Positions 25,139 through 34,154 of a stretch of DNA of 34,154 nucleotides are shown here, piece by piece. The stretch lies in the NCBI GenBank assembly GCA_040752675.1, contig JBFMGF010000093.1, positions 1-34,154 on the forward strand. Direction: 5' to 3'. Positions within the stretch are counted from its first letter, which is position 1; each line of letters starts with the position of its first letter. The position numbers and the translations under genes are program-made. The notes under the pieces are model-generated. The model saw only the letters and a list, made by a program, of their open reading frames with translations, had not been told where the DNA came from and did not search any database. The DNA is from Acidobacteriota bacterium. Lineage in GTDB: Bacteria; Acidobacteriota; Polarisedimenticolia; JBFMGF01.

Positions 25139-27253
25139 ATGAATACCATCTTTTCATCCGATGATATATATCCAGCCGAATTTGCCAGGATCGAAGGACT
25201 GAGCGTTCCCCAGATAATCCATTCAGTCTGCAAAAGCCGCGTGACCGGTGTTCTTCATTTTATAAGGGGAGAAGCGATCAAATCCCTGTATATCAGAGAG
25301 GGGAGCATCATCTTTGCCAGCTCTTCGGAATGGAGCGATCGTCTTGGTGGAATATTGCTCCAGAAAGGTAAGATCCGGTACTCTCATCTCGAAGACGCGA
25401 TCCAGAAGCTTGGCAAGGGGAAAAGGATAGGAACCATCCTTGCTGATTCATCAGCGATGAATACGGAAGACGTGGTGGAAGGAGTCATCGACCAGGTGAA
25501 GAACATCATCTTCAGCGTCTTCAACTGGGATAGCGGCGCTTACCGATTTGTGGATGGAGAACTTCCAACCAACGAACTCATAACGTTGAACCTGAGCACG
25601 TTCGAAATAATCCTACAGGGGGTTCAGAGAATAACGGATTTCAAGATCCTTCTCAGATCTCTTGGAAGCCTGAAGAAGAAGTTCATGCTGAGCCCGCAGT
25701 ACGAAGTAGAAACCTATTCGCATTTCCTCCTGGCGGAGCAAGAAACGATCGTGGATAAACTCAGAAATCCATCCTCCGTCGAGGAGATCCAGGAACAGAC
25801 CGGACTCGATACATTGTTCGTTGTCAAGACAATGGTCGCGCTGAAACTGCTGGACCTGATCGAGGAGGAATCATCTCCTGTCTTGAAAGCTTTCCTGCGG
25901 GGAGGCGGTTTCCGCGGGAACCTGGAAACTCTGGATATTATCGACCTGTTCGGTAGACTGATCACCTCACGCCAGAGCGGTACTCTCTACCTCCATGGAG
26001 AATCATTGCAGGTGGGACTCCGGTTAAAAGAAGGGAAGCTCTTATCCATATATATCCCCGATGAGGATGTTTCCTTCCTCTATTTCCTGGCTTTTAAGGG
26101 TGGAAAAGAGCGGGTCTCCTTTCTGAGGAGGATCTCCGAATTCTCCAAGGACGATTCCGAGTGCGGACGGGCCATTGAAGAAGAGTTTGCAAGGGAAGAG
26201 ATACAACAGGAGCAGAAGAAGTTTGCTTCAACGATAATCTCCGATGTTATGAAACTCGAGAAGGGAGAGTTCACCTTTCTGGATGAGGAGCCGCCTGCCC
26301 CCGGGATTCCGGTGGACATCGCCCTTGAGAATCTTATCATGGATTACATGTATCATATCGGAAGCTGGCCGAGAGTCCGCAGGGGATGCGGCGAGCTCGA
26401 TACTATCCTGCGCATCACTGCCGCTTATCTTGACATCATGGACAGGATCACGGTCAGTAAGGTCCTATGGGATATCGTTTCCCGGCTTCATAATCCATCG
26501 ACAGTCCAAGAAATTCTATCCTCCTTCGAAATGAAGGAGTTCGAGATGTGTCGCCTCTTGTGGGTTCTTCAAGTCCTGGGAGTCATCAGGCGGGTTGAGG
26601 CCAGCGAGATAGAGGTCGAACAGCCAGCATTATCAGCAACTAAGAAAAAGGAGGAGACCGTGAAACTGGAATCAGGGATCGAGCATGCAATTGAAGCAAT
26701 TCCATGGAAGCGTGAGGGGGATCTGGAAGGAGAAGAAGATAATGAAATTGGATGGGCAAAAGAAGGGAAGAAGGAAGAAGAGGCTAAAGCGGAGACAGAA
26801 CAGGAGCGAGCGATGAAGATCGGCGAAAATGCTGGTGTCGTTGAAGAAGCGGAAGCAGGGAAGGAGGAAATCCCCGAGGAGGAAATCGAGATCGACGAGG
26901 CGATCCTTGATGACATAGAGAAGTTCAACGAGAAGCAAAGATACCTATTCGAGAAGATCAGGGCTGAAATGGGAGCGGGTGCAAGGAATTTCATCAACTA
27001 CTGCCGGAACAAAGTCGGAGACGCGCTGAAAAATCCTTTCATAGATCTGAATATCACGCAGATCGGTGAATGGGATGCGAAGGCACTGGCGAAGAGGATC
27101 GTCCAGAATGAGATCGATGATTATCGGTCCGGCTTCGATATGCTCCTCGCCGCTGAACTTGATATGGTTGGCAAGCTCATCTCGCGAAGGAAGCAGGAAG
27201 AGCTCGGCAGGGGACTGAAAGAAATCGAGAAGCGGCAGGTTGAGATAGAGTAA
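25139..27253 (+). CDS. Large protein with duplicated DUF4388-like (PATAN-type) modules, function unknown
   Basis: 704 residues, no signal peptide or membrane segment. I read two copies of one layout. Copy 1 (about 20-244): a beta-rich DUF4388-like part (SRVTGVLHFIRG...SLYIREGSIIFAS), a helical part, FNWDSGAYRFVDGELP, then a winged-helix-like segment LRNPSSVEEIQEQTGLDTLFVVKTMVALKLL. Copy 2 (about 262-487): SRQSGTLYLHGE...VGLRLKEGKLLSIYIP, MKLEKGEFTFLDEEPP, then LHNPSTVQEILSSFEMKEFEMCRLLWVLQVL. An acidic Lys/Glu-rich linker (about 488-590) leads to a helical C-terminal domain (about 590-704). DUF4388 proteins are often linked to signalling or gliding regulation; no role is proven here. GGAGAA and four bases precede the ATG; a GTG one codon earlier is less likely. 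It converges on lapB with a 3-base gap. Confidence 0.82.
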   Translation: MNTIFSSDDIYPAEFARIEGLSVPQIIHSVCKSRVTGVLHFIRGEAIKSLYIREGSIIFASSSEWSDRLGGILLQKGKIRYSHLEDAIQKLGKGKRIGTILADSSAMNTEDVVEGVIDQVKNIIFSVFNWDSGAYRFVDGELPTNELITLNLSTFEIILQGVQRITDFKILLRSLGSLKKKFMLSPQYEVETYSHFLLAEQETIVDKLRNPSSVEEIQEQTGLDTLFVVKTMVALKLLDLIEEESSPVLKAFLRGGGFRGNLETLDIIDLFGRLITSRQSGTLYLHGESLQVGLRLKEGKLLSIYIPDEDVSFLYFLAFKGGKERVSFLRRISEFSKDDSECGRAIEEEFAREEIQQEQKKFASTIISDVMKLEKGEFTFLDEEPPAPGIPVDIALENLIMDYMYHIGSWPRVRRGCGELDTILRITAAYLDIMDRITVSKVLWDIVSRLHNPSTVQEILSSFEMKEFEMCRLLWVLQVLGVIRRVEASEIEVEQPALSATKKKEETVKLESGIEHAIEAIPWKREGDLEGEEDNEIGWAKEGKKEEEAKAETEQERAMKIGENAGVVEEAEAGKEEIPEEEIEIDEAILDDIEKFNEKQRYLFEKIRAEMGAGARNFINYCRNKVGDALKNPFIDLNITQIGEWDAKALAKRIVQNEIDDYRSGFDMLLAAELDMVGKLISRRKQEELGRGLKEIEKRQVEIE

Positions 27254-27256
27254 AGG

Positions 27257-28408
27257 TCAAAGCCTGAATGATTCCCAGCTTCCGCACTGGGGGCATTTCC
27301 ATAAAAAGTCGTTTGACTGAAAGCGGCATTCTTTGCAGAGATAAGGGTCTGTAAAGAGAGGAGGCTCCCAGATCTTGAGATCCTTCGTGAATGCTCTGGC
27401 TTCCTGGGATTCTCCGGAGAGGAGTTTAAGGAGCTGCTTCTGCACGGAACGAGAGTGAGGGTTGATCATGAAAGCTTCCTTGCAGTACCTCTTGGCAATG
27501 TCCATCTGGTTGCCCATAAGATAATGCTCGGAAAGGAAAAGCCTCGTCTGCCAGTCATCGGAATTCCCTCTGAGGAGTTTCAGACAAATCTTCTCGATCC
27601 GGGTCGGTTCCGAGAGAGCATCCAGAGCCTCTTTCAGCCGCTCTAAGATGATTGGTCTGTATCCGGAATACTTTTCTAGTAGCGATTCCCATTCTTCCAT
27701 CGCTTTTTCGTGTTTTCCCATTCTGAAATGGATATCGCCGGTATTCAGCCGAGCAGCAGGAATATCCTCGTCAATGGATAATGCTTTCCTGAAGAGCTTC
27801 AACGCTTCATCAAGGTTGCCATCGAAGAACTTCTCGATTCCGAATTCAGTGTAAAGATGGGCCAGCTTTATGTCTTCAATCCCGGGGTCCACCTTCATCA
27901 ATCTCTGGCAGATCTCGATGGCTCTTTCCAGCTTCTTTTCCTTCTCATAGAGATCGAGGAGTTCCTTGAGAGAGTCACGGTTCTTATCATCGATCTCGAG
28001 AGCCTCCATATACGACCGGATCGCTCTATCGTTTATGCCAGCAAAGGAGTAATCTCGTCCGAGAGAGTTGAGCACCATGACTTTCTGGCTCTCCGTCAGA
28101 TCGGAACGGAATCTCAGTGGAGTGTGGATCTTGATTGCCTTTTCTGGCTCTCCCTTTTCTCTGTAAATATCGCCAAGGAGGAGAAAGAGTTCAAAAGATT
28201 TAGTCCTATGTTTCGCCGCTGAAGTTAGAGATGCGACAGCCCTGTTGAAGTCTCCCATGCCAAGGCTTCTCATCCCCGCCGAGTAGAGCCTCTCGTATTC
28301 ATCAAGGCCCACTTTTTTCGGTCGGGACGAGAAAAGTTTCCTGTAGAGCCACATGCCCATCAGGAGCCCCAGGAAGAAGACGAGAAAGGTGTAGTACAGG
28401 ATACGCAT
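27257..28408 (-). CDS. lapB: LapB/YciM-like TPR protein with rubredoxin-type zinc site
   Basis: 383 residues. Residues 4-22 are a single N-terminal membrane anchor, then about 40-340 TPR-type helical repeats (SLGMGDFNRAVASLTSAAK, LGDIYREKGEPEKAIKIH, FFDGNLDEALKLFRKAL, HFRMGKHEKAMEEW). The C-terminus has Cys358, 361, 372 and 375 (CKEC...CPQC), the rubredoxin-like domain of LapB. In E. coli LapB is an inner-membrane adaptor that guides FtsH to degrade LpxC, setting LPS output; the same role here is inference. The start overlaps the lapA stop by one base (TGATG). Its place at the end of the Kdo gene run supports an LPS role. Confidence 0.92.
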   Translation of the reverse strand: MRILYYTFLVFFLGLLMGMWLYRKLFSSRPKKVGLDEYERLYSAGMRSLGMGDFNRAVASLTSAAKHRTKSFELFLLLGDIYREKGEPEKAIKIHTPLRFRSDLTESQKVMVLNSLGRDYSFAGINDRAIRSYMEALEIDDKNRDSLKELLDLYEKEKKLERAIEICQRLMKVDPGIEDIKLAHLYTEFGIEKFFDGNLDEALKLFRKALSIDEDIPAARLNTGDIHFRMGKHEKAMEEWESLLEKYSGYRPIILERLKEALDALSEPTRIEKICLKLLRGNSDDWQTRLFLSEHYLMGNQMDIAKRYCKEAFMINPHSRSVQKQLLKLLSGESQEARAFTKDLKIWEPPLFTDPYLCKECRFQSNDFLWKCPQCGSWESFRL

Positions 28409-28758
28409 CAGAGGATCTCTTTATTTGCTTTCGAAGTCGGTGAGGATTCTTCCCTGGAAATCTCCGAGATGGAGAGGTTCCTCAGGTAATCCAATTCGCT
28501 CTCCATCCTCTTGATGGTCTTCTTCAATCTCATGTTGTTGAGCCTAAGGTTCATCCCCTCCACGAGGGCAATGATCCCAGTGTAGATGGCTCCGAAGAGG
28601 ACGGCGAAGATGACGACGAGGAAGAGCGGAACGTCGGAATAAATGTACGGTTCGGTGAAAAATATGCTGACGTTTACCCTTTCACTGAGATTGAAAAGGG
28701 TGAAGGCTACAATCAGTACGAAAAGAAAAACGGTCAGGATGATGACGAGAAGACGCAT
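28408..28758 (-). CDS. lapA: LapA (DUF1049) inner-membrane protein
   Basis: 116 residues: two membrane helices (about 4-23 and 43-66) and a basic, probably coiled cytoplasmic tail with a Ser/Lys-rich end. The FFTEPYIYSDVPLFLVVIFAVLFGAI stretch, split over helix 2, is the DUF1049/YciS pattern. In E. coli lapA and lapB are adjacent and co-transcribed, as here. AGGAGG/GGAGGA precedes the ATG at good distance. A direct repeat (28782-28817) lies just upstream. Confidence 0.88.
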   Translation of the reverse strand: MRLLVIILTVFLFVLIVAFTLFNLSERVNVSIFFTEPYIYSDVPLFLVVIFAVLFGAIYTGIIALVEGMNLRLNNMRLKKTIKRMESELDYLRNLSISEISREESSPTSKANKEIL

Positions 28759-28781
28759 GGTTCTCCTCCATAGTTTGTGTC

Positions 28782-28817
28782 TTTTTAGATCATGAAATGT
28801 ATCTTTTTTAGATCATG
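28782..28817 (-). repeat. Two direct copies of a 13-bp word upstream of lapAB
   Basis: Read toward lapA, CATGATCTAAAAA occurs twice (28805-28817 and 28782-28794), 23 bases apart start to start, so both copies fall on nearly the same face of the helix. It lies 24 bases upstream of the lapA start, in the only sizeable gap between kdsC and lapA. It could be an operator with two binding sites. No promoter could be fixed with confidence. Confidence 0.5.
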
Positions 28818-28857
28818 GTTTTCTTTGATATGATAAATAGATTACGTTGAAACCCAC

Positions 28858-29385
28858 TCACGATATATAGCGCTTCATGAGTGCATTCCACTTCCCCTGC
28901 GCCTTGATAATGAGGTCGATGACTTCCCGGATGGCTCCCCTGCCTCCACTGGATGATGTCGTGTAAATAGCGTATGGAAGAATAGCAGGATGGGCATCGG
29001 CTACGGCAGCCGGAAAACCGACCCTTTTCATTATGGGGATATCGATGATATCATCTCCAATGAAGCCGACCTCTTCGTCTTTTAATGAAAGTCTGTCAAT
29101 GATTTCCATGTAAATCTTGATCTTTTCTTTCTTCCCCTGATGGATCTCATCCATGCCGAGTTCCTCGCCGCGGCGGGCGACGGCCTCGCTGACCCGACCG
29201 GTGATGAGCCCCGTCTTTATCCCGACGCGCTGGGCGATCTTGATCCCTACCCCATCCTTGGCATCGAACTCCTTGGCTTCCGCACCGTTACTTGAGAAGA
29301 TGACCTTCCCATCGGTCATGACGCCATCAACGTCCATTAACAACAGCTTGACCTTCTTTGCCCTCTCCCTGATTTCGTCCTTCAT
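28858..29385 (-). CDS. kdsC: 3-deoxy-D-manno-octulosonate 8-phosphate phosphatase
   Basis: 175 residues from the chosen ATG, the usual KdsC length. This HAD-family enzyme (type C0, no cap domain) removes phosphate from Kdo-8-P. Marks: MDVDGVMTDGK with the nucleophile and acid Asp, DGVGIKIAQRVGIKTGLITGR with the motif II Thr/Ser region, the QGKKEKI Lys, and FIGDDIIDIPIM with the metal Asp pair. A GTG at 29412 also has a good upstream GGAGGG and would add nine residues; the ATG is preferred because MKDEIRERAKKVKLLL is the family opening and GAGGA lies 7 bases before it. Confidence 0.95.
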   Translation of the reverse strand: MKDEIRERAKKVKLLLMDVDGVMTDGKVIFSSNGAEAKEFDAKDGVGIKIAQRVGIKTGLITGRVSEAVARRGEELGMDEIHQGKKEKIKIYMEIIDRLSLKDEEVGFIGDDIIDIPIMKRVGFPAAVADAHPAILPYAIYTTSSSGGRGAIREVIDLIIKAQGKWNALMKRYIS

Positions 29386-29475
29386 ATTCCATTCCTCTCT
29401 TCTCACCTTCACATCAATCCCTCCCCTGAAGGCGGAAGATTTTCAACAGCAGGGGCATCCTGCCTCGGATTCATT

Positions 29476-30435
29476 TTAAAACATCTGGATGCGCCACAGG
29501 TCGTGGATCTGTATGATCCCCTCGAGCCTACCCTCGCTGTTGACAACCGGGATAGAAGTGATCTTCCTTGCCTCCATAATGTTCAGGGCTGCCGTCGCCA
29601 GCTCATTCCTCGAAATAGTGACTGGCGTTCTCGTCATGCAGTCCTCGATTTTTTTCTCAAGAGGGTACTTTTCTCTTTCCAGCAGTCTCCTGAGGTCTCC
29701 ATCAGTGAGAATCCCGACAAGCCTGCCCTGTTCGTCGAGGACGGTGGTAACGCCGAGTTTCTTCCTGGTCATCTCTAGAATGACCTCTCTCATGAGGGTG
29801 CTTATCGTTACGACTGGCATCTCGTCTCCCACATGCATGAGGTTTTCCACCTTCATCAACTTCTTACCAAGCTTGCCGCCAGGATGGAGCATGGCGAAAT
29901 CGTCAGCCGTGAACCCCTTCTTCTCGGCAAGGGCAAGCGCAAGTGCATCTCCCATTGCGAGGGATGCGGTCGTGGAGGCCGTCGGGACGAGTCCCATCGG
30001 GCAAGCCTCCTGTTTGATGCCAACGTTGAGAGCGATATCGCTGTGTCTCGCCAGAGTCGATTCTGGATCACCGGTCATGGAGATGAGCCTGACGTCAAGG
30101 CGCTTGATCGTCTCGAGAAGGCGCAGGAGCTCTTCCGTCTCGCCGCTGTTGGATATGGCGATGACGACATCGCCGGCTGCGATCATCCCGAGATCTCCGT
30201 GGATTGCTTCCGCTGGGTGCATGAATAGGGCAGGAGTTCCCGTGCTCGCCAGAGTGGCTGCGATCTTATGGCAGATGATCCCGGATTTCCCCATTCCGGT
30301 CAGGACGACACGTCCCGTGCACTTGGCGATGAGTTCTACTGCCTTCGCGAAGTTCTCGTCGAGACGCGGGATGAGCTCTCTTATTGCCTCCGCCTCGATC
30401 TCCAAAACCTTTTTCGCAGTCTTTACATAAGACAT
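29476..30435 (-). CDS. kdsD: D-arabinose-5-phosphate isomerase
   Basis: 319 residues with the full KdsD/KpsF layout. A SIS domain (about 30-175: VVLTGMGKSGIICHKIAATLASTG in the N part, HPAEAIHGDLGMI, SNSGETEELLRL) is followed by two CBS domains (about 205-260 and 270-319). It turns ribulose-5-P into arabinose-5-P, the first substrate for Kdo. MHPGGKLGKKLM-like LHPGGKLGKKLM links the parts, as is typical. It lies between kdsA and kdsC. The ribulose-5-P link to RpiB is metabolic only; the genes are far apart. Confidence 0.97.
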   Translation of the reverse strand: MSYVKTAKKVLEIEAEAIRELIPRLDENFAKAVELIAKCTGRVVLTGMGKSGIICHKIAATLASTGTPALFMHPAEAIHGDLGMIAAGDVVIAISNSGETEELLRLLETIKRLDVRLISMTGDPESTLARHSDIALNVGIKQEACPMGLVPTASTTASLAMGDALALALAEKKGFTADDFAMLHPGGKLGKKLMKVENLMHVGDEMPVVTISTLMREVILEMTRKKLGVTTVLDEQGRLVGILTDGDLRRLLEREKYPLEKKIEDCMTRTPVTISRNELATAALNIMEARKITSIPVVNSEGRLEGIIQIHDLWRIQMF

Positions 30436-30508
30436 ATCGATCTTTCTTATCTCGTAAATTAACTAAAGCCTTTTAACTGCATTTATCAACCCACCATCTT
30501 AAAAGTTT

Positions 30509-31360
30509 TTAAAACTTTACTGCAGAATCAATCACTTTTAAAACAAAGAGAAGGTCTTTAATTTTCTTGATATTGAAGATGGTGGCGGGGTCGCTGAGGG
30601 CTTTCGAGGGGTTGTCGTGCACTTCGAAGAAGACCCCATCCACGCCGGCGGCAACGGCTGCGCGCGCGATGGCCGGGACGAATTCAACGTCTCCGCCGGA
30701 CATCTTCCCTTCGCCACCGGGACGTTGTAGCGAGTGTGTGGCGTCGAAAGCCACAGGGTATCCTAACCCCCTCAAGATCGGCAGGCTTCGCATGTCGACG
30801 ACCAGGTTGTTGTAACCGAATGTCGTTCCCCTCTCAGTAACGATGATGTTCCTGTTTCCCGCCCGCTCCACCTTACCGATGATGTTCTTCATCTCCCAGG
30901 GGGAGAGAAACTGTCCCTTCTTGATATTGATGACCTTTCCGGTTCTTGCGGCTGCCAGGATAAGGTCAGTCTGGCGACATAGGAATGCGGGAATTTGAAT
31001 GATGTCAAGGACATCGGCTGCCGGAAAAGCATGGGTCTTCTCGTGGATGTCCGAAAGGACCGGAAGAGAAAATTTTTCTTTAACTTTTGTCAGGATCTTG
31101 AGTCCCGCGGTCAAGCCGGGACCTCTGTAAGAATCTATGGATGTTCTGTTTGCCTTATCGAACGAGGCCTTAAAGACGAAAGGAAGTTTCACTACCTCGG
31201 AGATCCTTTTTATCCTCTCCGCCAGCCTCAGAGTATGTGCCTCGCTTTCGATCACGCAGGGACCAGCTATGATTAAAAGGGGAGCTTCCCCTCCTATGGA
31301 AACCTTGTCTGTTATCTTGATCTCTCTCGTGGGCATCTCCATCTGATATCTCTTATCCAT
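30509..31360 (-). CDS. kdsA: 2-dehydro-3-deoxyphosphooctonate aldolase (Kdo-8-P synthase), metal type
   Basis: 283 residues. It condenses PEP with arabinose-5-P to give Kdo-8-P. Marks: IIAGPCVIESEAH, FKASFDKANRTS, PVLSDIHE, QIPAFLCRQTDL, NIKKGQFLSPWEM, TERGTTFGYNNLVVDMRS. Cys35 (AGPC), the His in DATHSLQRPGG, the Glu in FFEVHDNP and the Asp in ALSDPAT match the four metal ligands of the metal-dependent class, as in Aquifex; the metal-free E. coli type has Asn in place of this Cys. AGG abuts the ATG, which is unusually close; the ATG at residue 7 is an alternative. It lies 28 bases after pyrG. Confidence 0.97.
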   Translation of the reverse strand: MDKRYQMEMPTREIKITDKVSIGGEAPLLIIAGPCVIESEAHTLRLAERIKRISEVVKLPFVFKASFDKANRTSIDSYRGPGLTAGLKILTKVKEKFSLPVLSDIHEKTHAFPAADVLDIIQIPAFLCRQTDLILAAARTGKVINIKKGQFLSPWEMKNIIGKVERAGNRNIIVTERGTTFGYNNLVVDMRSLPILRGLGYPVAFDATHSLQRPGGEGKMSGGDVEFVPAIARAAVAAGVDGVFFEVHDNPSKALSDPATIFNIKKIKDLLFVLKVIDSAVKF

Positions 31361-31388
31361 CCTGGCTTCTCAACTATTCATAGGAACT

Positions 31389-33071
<1,683 letters not shown>

Positions 33072-33100
33072 TTATAGTTCATATTATTACTATTTTTTAT

Positions 33101-33106
33101 ATTATA
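33101..33106 (-). promoter_or_regulatory. TATAAT in the AT-rich kdsB-pyrG gap
   Basis: The 145-base gap contains a very AT-rich block (about 33080-33113) with a perfect TATAAT read toward pyrG. No good -35 box is found at 17 bases, so this is only a candidate second promoter for pyrG onward. Confidence 0.28.
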
Positions 33107-33198
33107 TAAAATATCGTCGTGTCGCGTGATCGCAGATTCATGTGCATGTCGTGCTGAATATCAGCAACGGCTTGAATTCTATTGATACCGGCAGACTT

Positions 33199-33987
33199 TC
33201 AACCTGCCCTGGTTCTTAATACCTTCTCTACTCTCATGATATCATCGGGGGTATCCACGCCGATCGATCTGAAGCCTGACTTGAGGACTTTGATCTTGAT
33301 CCCCATTTCGAGGGCGCGGAGCTGCTCCAGCCCTTCGACCTCCTCGAGAGAGGAATATCTTATCTCAGCCAGCCGGAAAAGTGCCTCTTTCCTGTAGCCG
33401 TATATCCCCTGATGCTTGAGATAGCGAGCGATGAGATCGGGTCTTTTCTCCAGCTCTTCTTTGAAGTTCAGTTTCAACCTCCCCCCTGACTTGAAATAGG
33501 GGATGGGAGATCTAGAAAAGAATAGGGCGAACCCGTTCCTATCGGTCACGACCTTGACGATGTTGGGATCGAAAATCTCATCAGGCGAGCGAAAATCTTC
33601 GGCGAGAGTTGCCATTTCAAGCCCACTGTGTCTTCTGAATTCCTCGATCAGCATGTCCAGACTCGGTCCATCCACGAGAGGTTCATCTCCCTGGACGTTG
33701 ATGACGACCTCGCAGGCTCTATTTTTGACGGCATCACGGGTCCTGTCCGTTCCGGAGCCATGCTCTCTGGAAGTTAAGATAACCTTTAAGGATTTGCCGC
33801 TGAAACTCCTCGCGACATCCATGATCCTCTCGTCATCGGTCGCAATGATGACCTCGTCGATCTGTCTGGCCTTCTGTACACCCTCGTAGACCCACTGCAG
33901 CATCGGTTTTCCTGAGATTTTGGCGAGAGGCTTTCCGGGGAATCTTGTGGATTGGTAACGGGCTGGAATGACGCAGGTTACATGCAC
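33199..33987 (-). CDS. kdsB: CMP-Kdo synthetase (3-deoxy-manno-octulosonate cytidylyltransferase)
   Basis: 262 residues. It activates Kdo with CTP to CMP-Kdo, the donor for lipid A glycosylation. Marks: VIPARYQSTRFPGKPLA, VIIATDDERI, TSREHGSGTDR, VINVQGDEPLV, FFSRSPIPYF, HQGIYGYRKEAL, LEQLRALEMG, GVDTPDDI. The start is GTG: the nearby ATG at 33983 is out of frame and runs into a stop at once. Only a weak purine-rich stretch precedes it. It heads the run toward pyrG, with a good promoter 32 bases upstream. Confidence 0.97.
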   Translation of the reverse strand: MHVTCVIPARYQSTRFPGKPLAKISGKPMLQWVYEGVQKARQIDEVIIATDDERIMDVARSFSGKSLKVILTSREHGSGTDRTRDAVKNRACEVVINVQGDEPLVDGPSLDMLIEEFRRHSGLEMATLAEDFRSPDEIFDPNIVKVVTDRNGFALFFSRSPIPYFKSGGRLKLNFKEELEKRPDLIARYLKHQGIYGYRKEALFRLAEIRYSSLEEVEGLEQLRALEMGIKIKVLKSGFRSIGVDTPDDIMRVEKVLRTRAG

Positions 33988-34018
33988 AATCTTTTTTCTT
34001 CTTTCATAAAGGTGATTT

Positions 34019-34047
34019 ATGATAACTTAACGCAAAAACAGAGTCAA
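34019..34047 (-). promoter_or_regulatory. Sigma-70 promoter of kdsB and the Kdo gene run
   Basis: On the minus strand TTGACT (34042-34047), exactly 17 bases, then TATCAT (34019-34024); five of six bases match consensus in each box. The leader before the GTG would be about 25 bases. The rest of the edge (34048-34154) is AT-rich with no gene seen. Confidence 0.7.
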
Positions 34048-34154
34048 AATATTTTTATTGCTTTTCTCTATTCTGAGAGAGGTGCTATCATATTAAATCT
34101 TTAGTAAAGGGATATCAGAAAAACAAAATGACCGCTTGAATAGATTTATTTATA

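Noticed and set aside
30502-30518. Symmetric AAAGTTTT/AAAACTTT repeat at the kdsA stop.
   Set aside because: The stem is all A-T but for one pair, and it overlaps the stop codon; too weak for a terminator call.

Overview
This 34 kb window reads as a chromosomal housekeeping region of a Gram-negative (diderm), lipopolysaccharide-making bacterium. Arg codons are often AGG/AGA, GC content looks intermediate, and genes are tightly packed. Evidence for an outer membrane is direct: the Kdo pathway (kdsA, kdsB, kdsC, kdsD), two heptosyltransferases, a heptose-7-phosphate kinase, lapA/lapB and a LolA-like carrier. DUF4388-type proteins, a CIRCE-controlled groESL and a metal-type KdsA fit Acidobacteriota/Aminicenantes-like or deltaproteobacterial-type lineages. 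That placement is a guess from gene content; no rRNA, tRNA, mobile element or CRISPR was seen.

Layout. (1) 1-1100: gene-poor edge with one secreted small protein on the minus strand. (2) 1102-9710, plus strand: dGTPase-like HD protein, rpiB, precorrin-2 dehydrogenase, DinG-type helicase, DNA polymerase I, and a REC/HD-GYP response regulator. (3) 9867-12855: a lolA-like gene converging on groES-groEL, whose promoter carries a CIRCE element. (4) 13056-16805, plus strand: folK, a deoxynucleoside kinase, panB, panC, panD (folate, nucleotide and pantothenate supply). (5) 16856-21304, minus strand: folD, coaE, tldD, pmbA. (6) 21459-23803, minus strand: two GT9 heptosyltransferases. (7) 23894-27253, plus strand: a 57-residue zinc-ribbon Trm112/YcaR-like protein, heptose-7-phosphate kinase, and a large tandem DUF4388-like protein. 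(8) 27257-33987, minus strand: kdsB, pyrG, kdsA, kdsD, kdsC, lapA, lapB.

Functional logic. Region 8 makes Kdo: KdsD makes arabinose-5-P, KdsA condenses it with PEP, KdsC dephosphorylates the product, and KdsB activates Kdo with CTP supplied by PyrG. It ends in lapA/lapB, which in E. coli control LpxC turnover. Regions 6 and 7 add inner-core heptose. PanB/PanC/PanD and CoaE are steps toward coenzyme A, and FolK and FolD belong to folate metabolism.

Most of the window is conserved core metabolism. The points that stand out are a dGTPase-like protein with Glu in place of the catalytic His, a tandemly duplicated DUF4388-like protein of unknown role beside the LPS genes, a 23-bp-period direct repeat upstream of lapAB, a Pol I with its proofreading carboxylates lost, and genes that look leaderless. 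I do not see a convincing wholly new multi-gene system.
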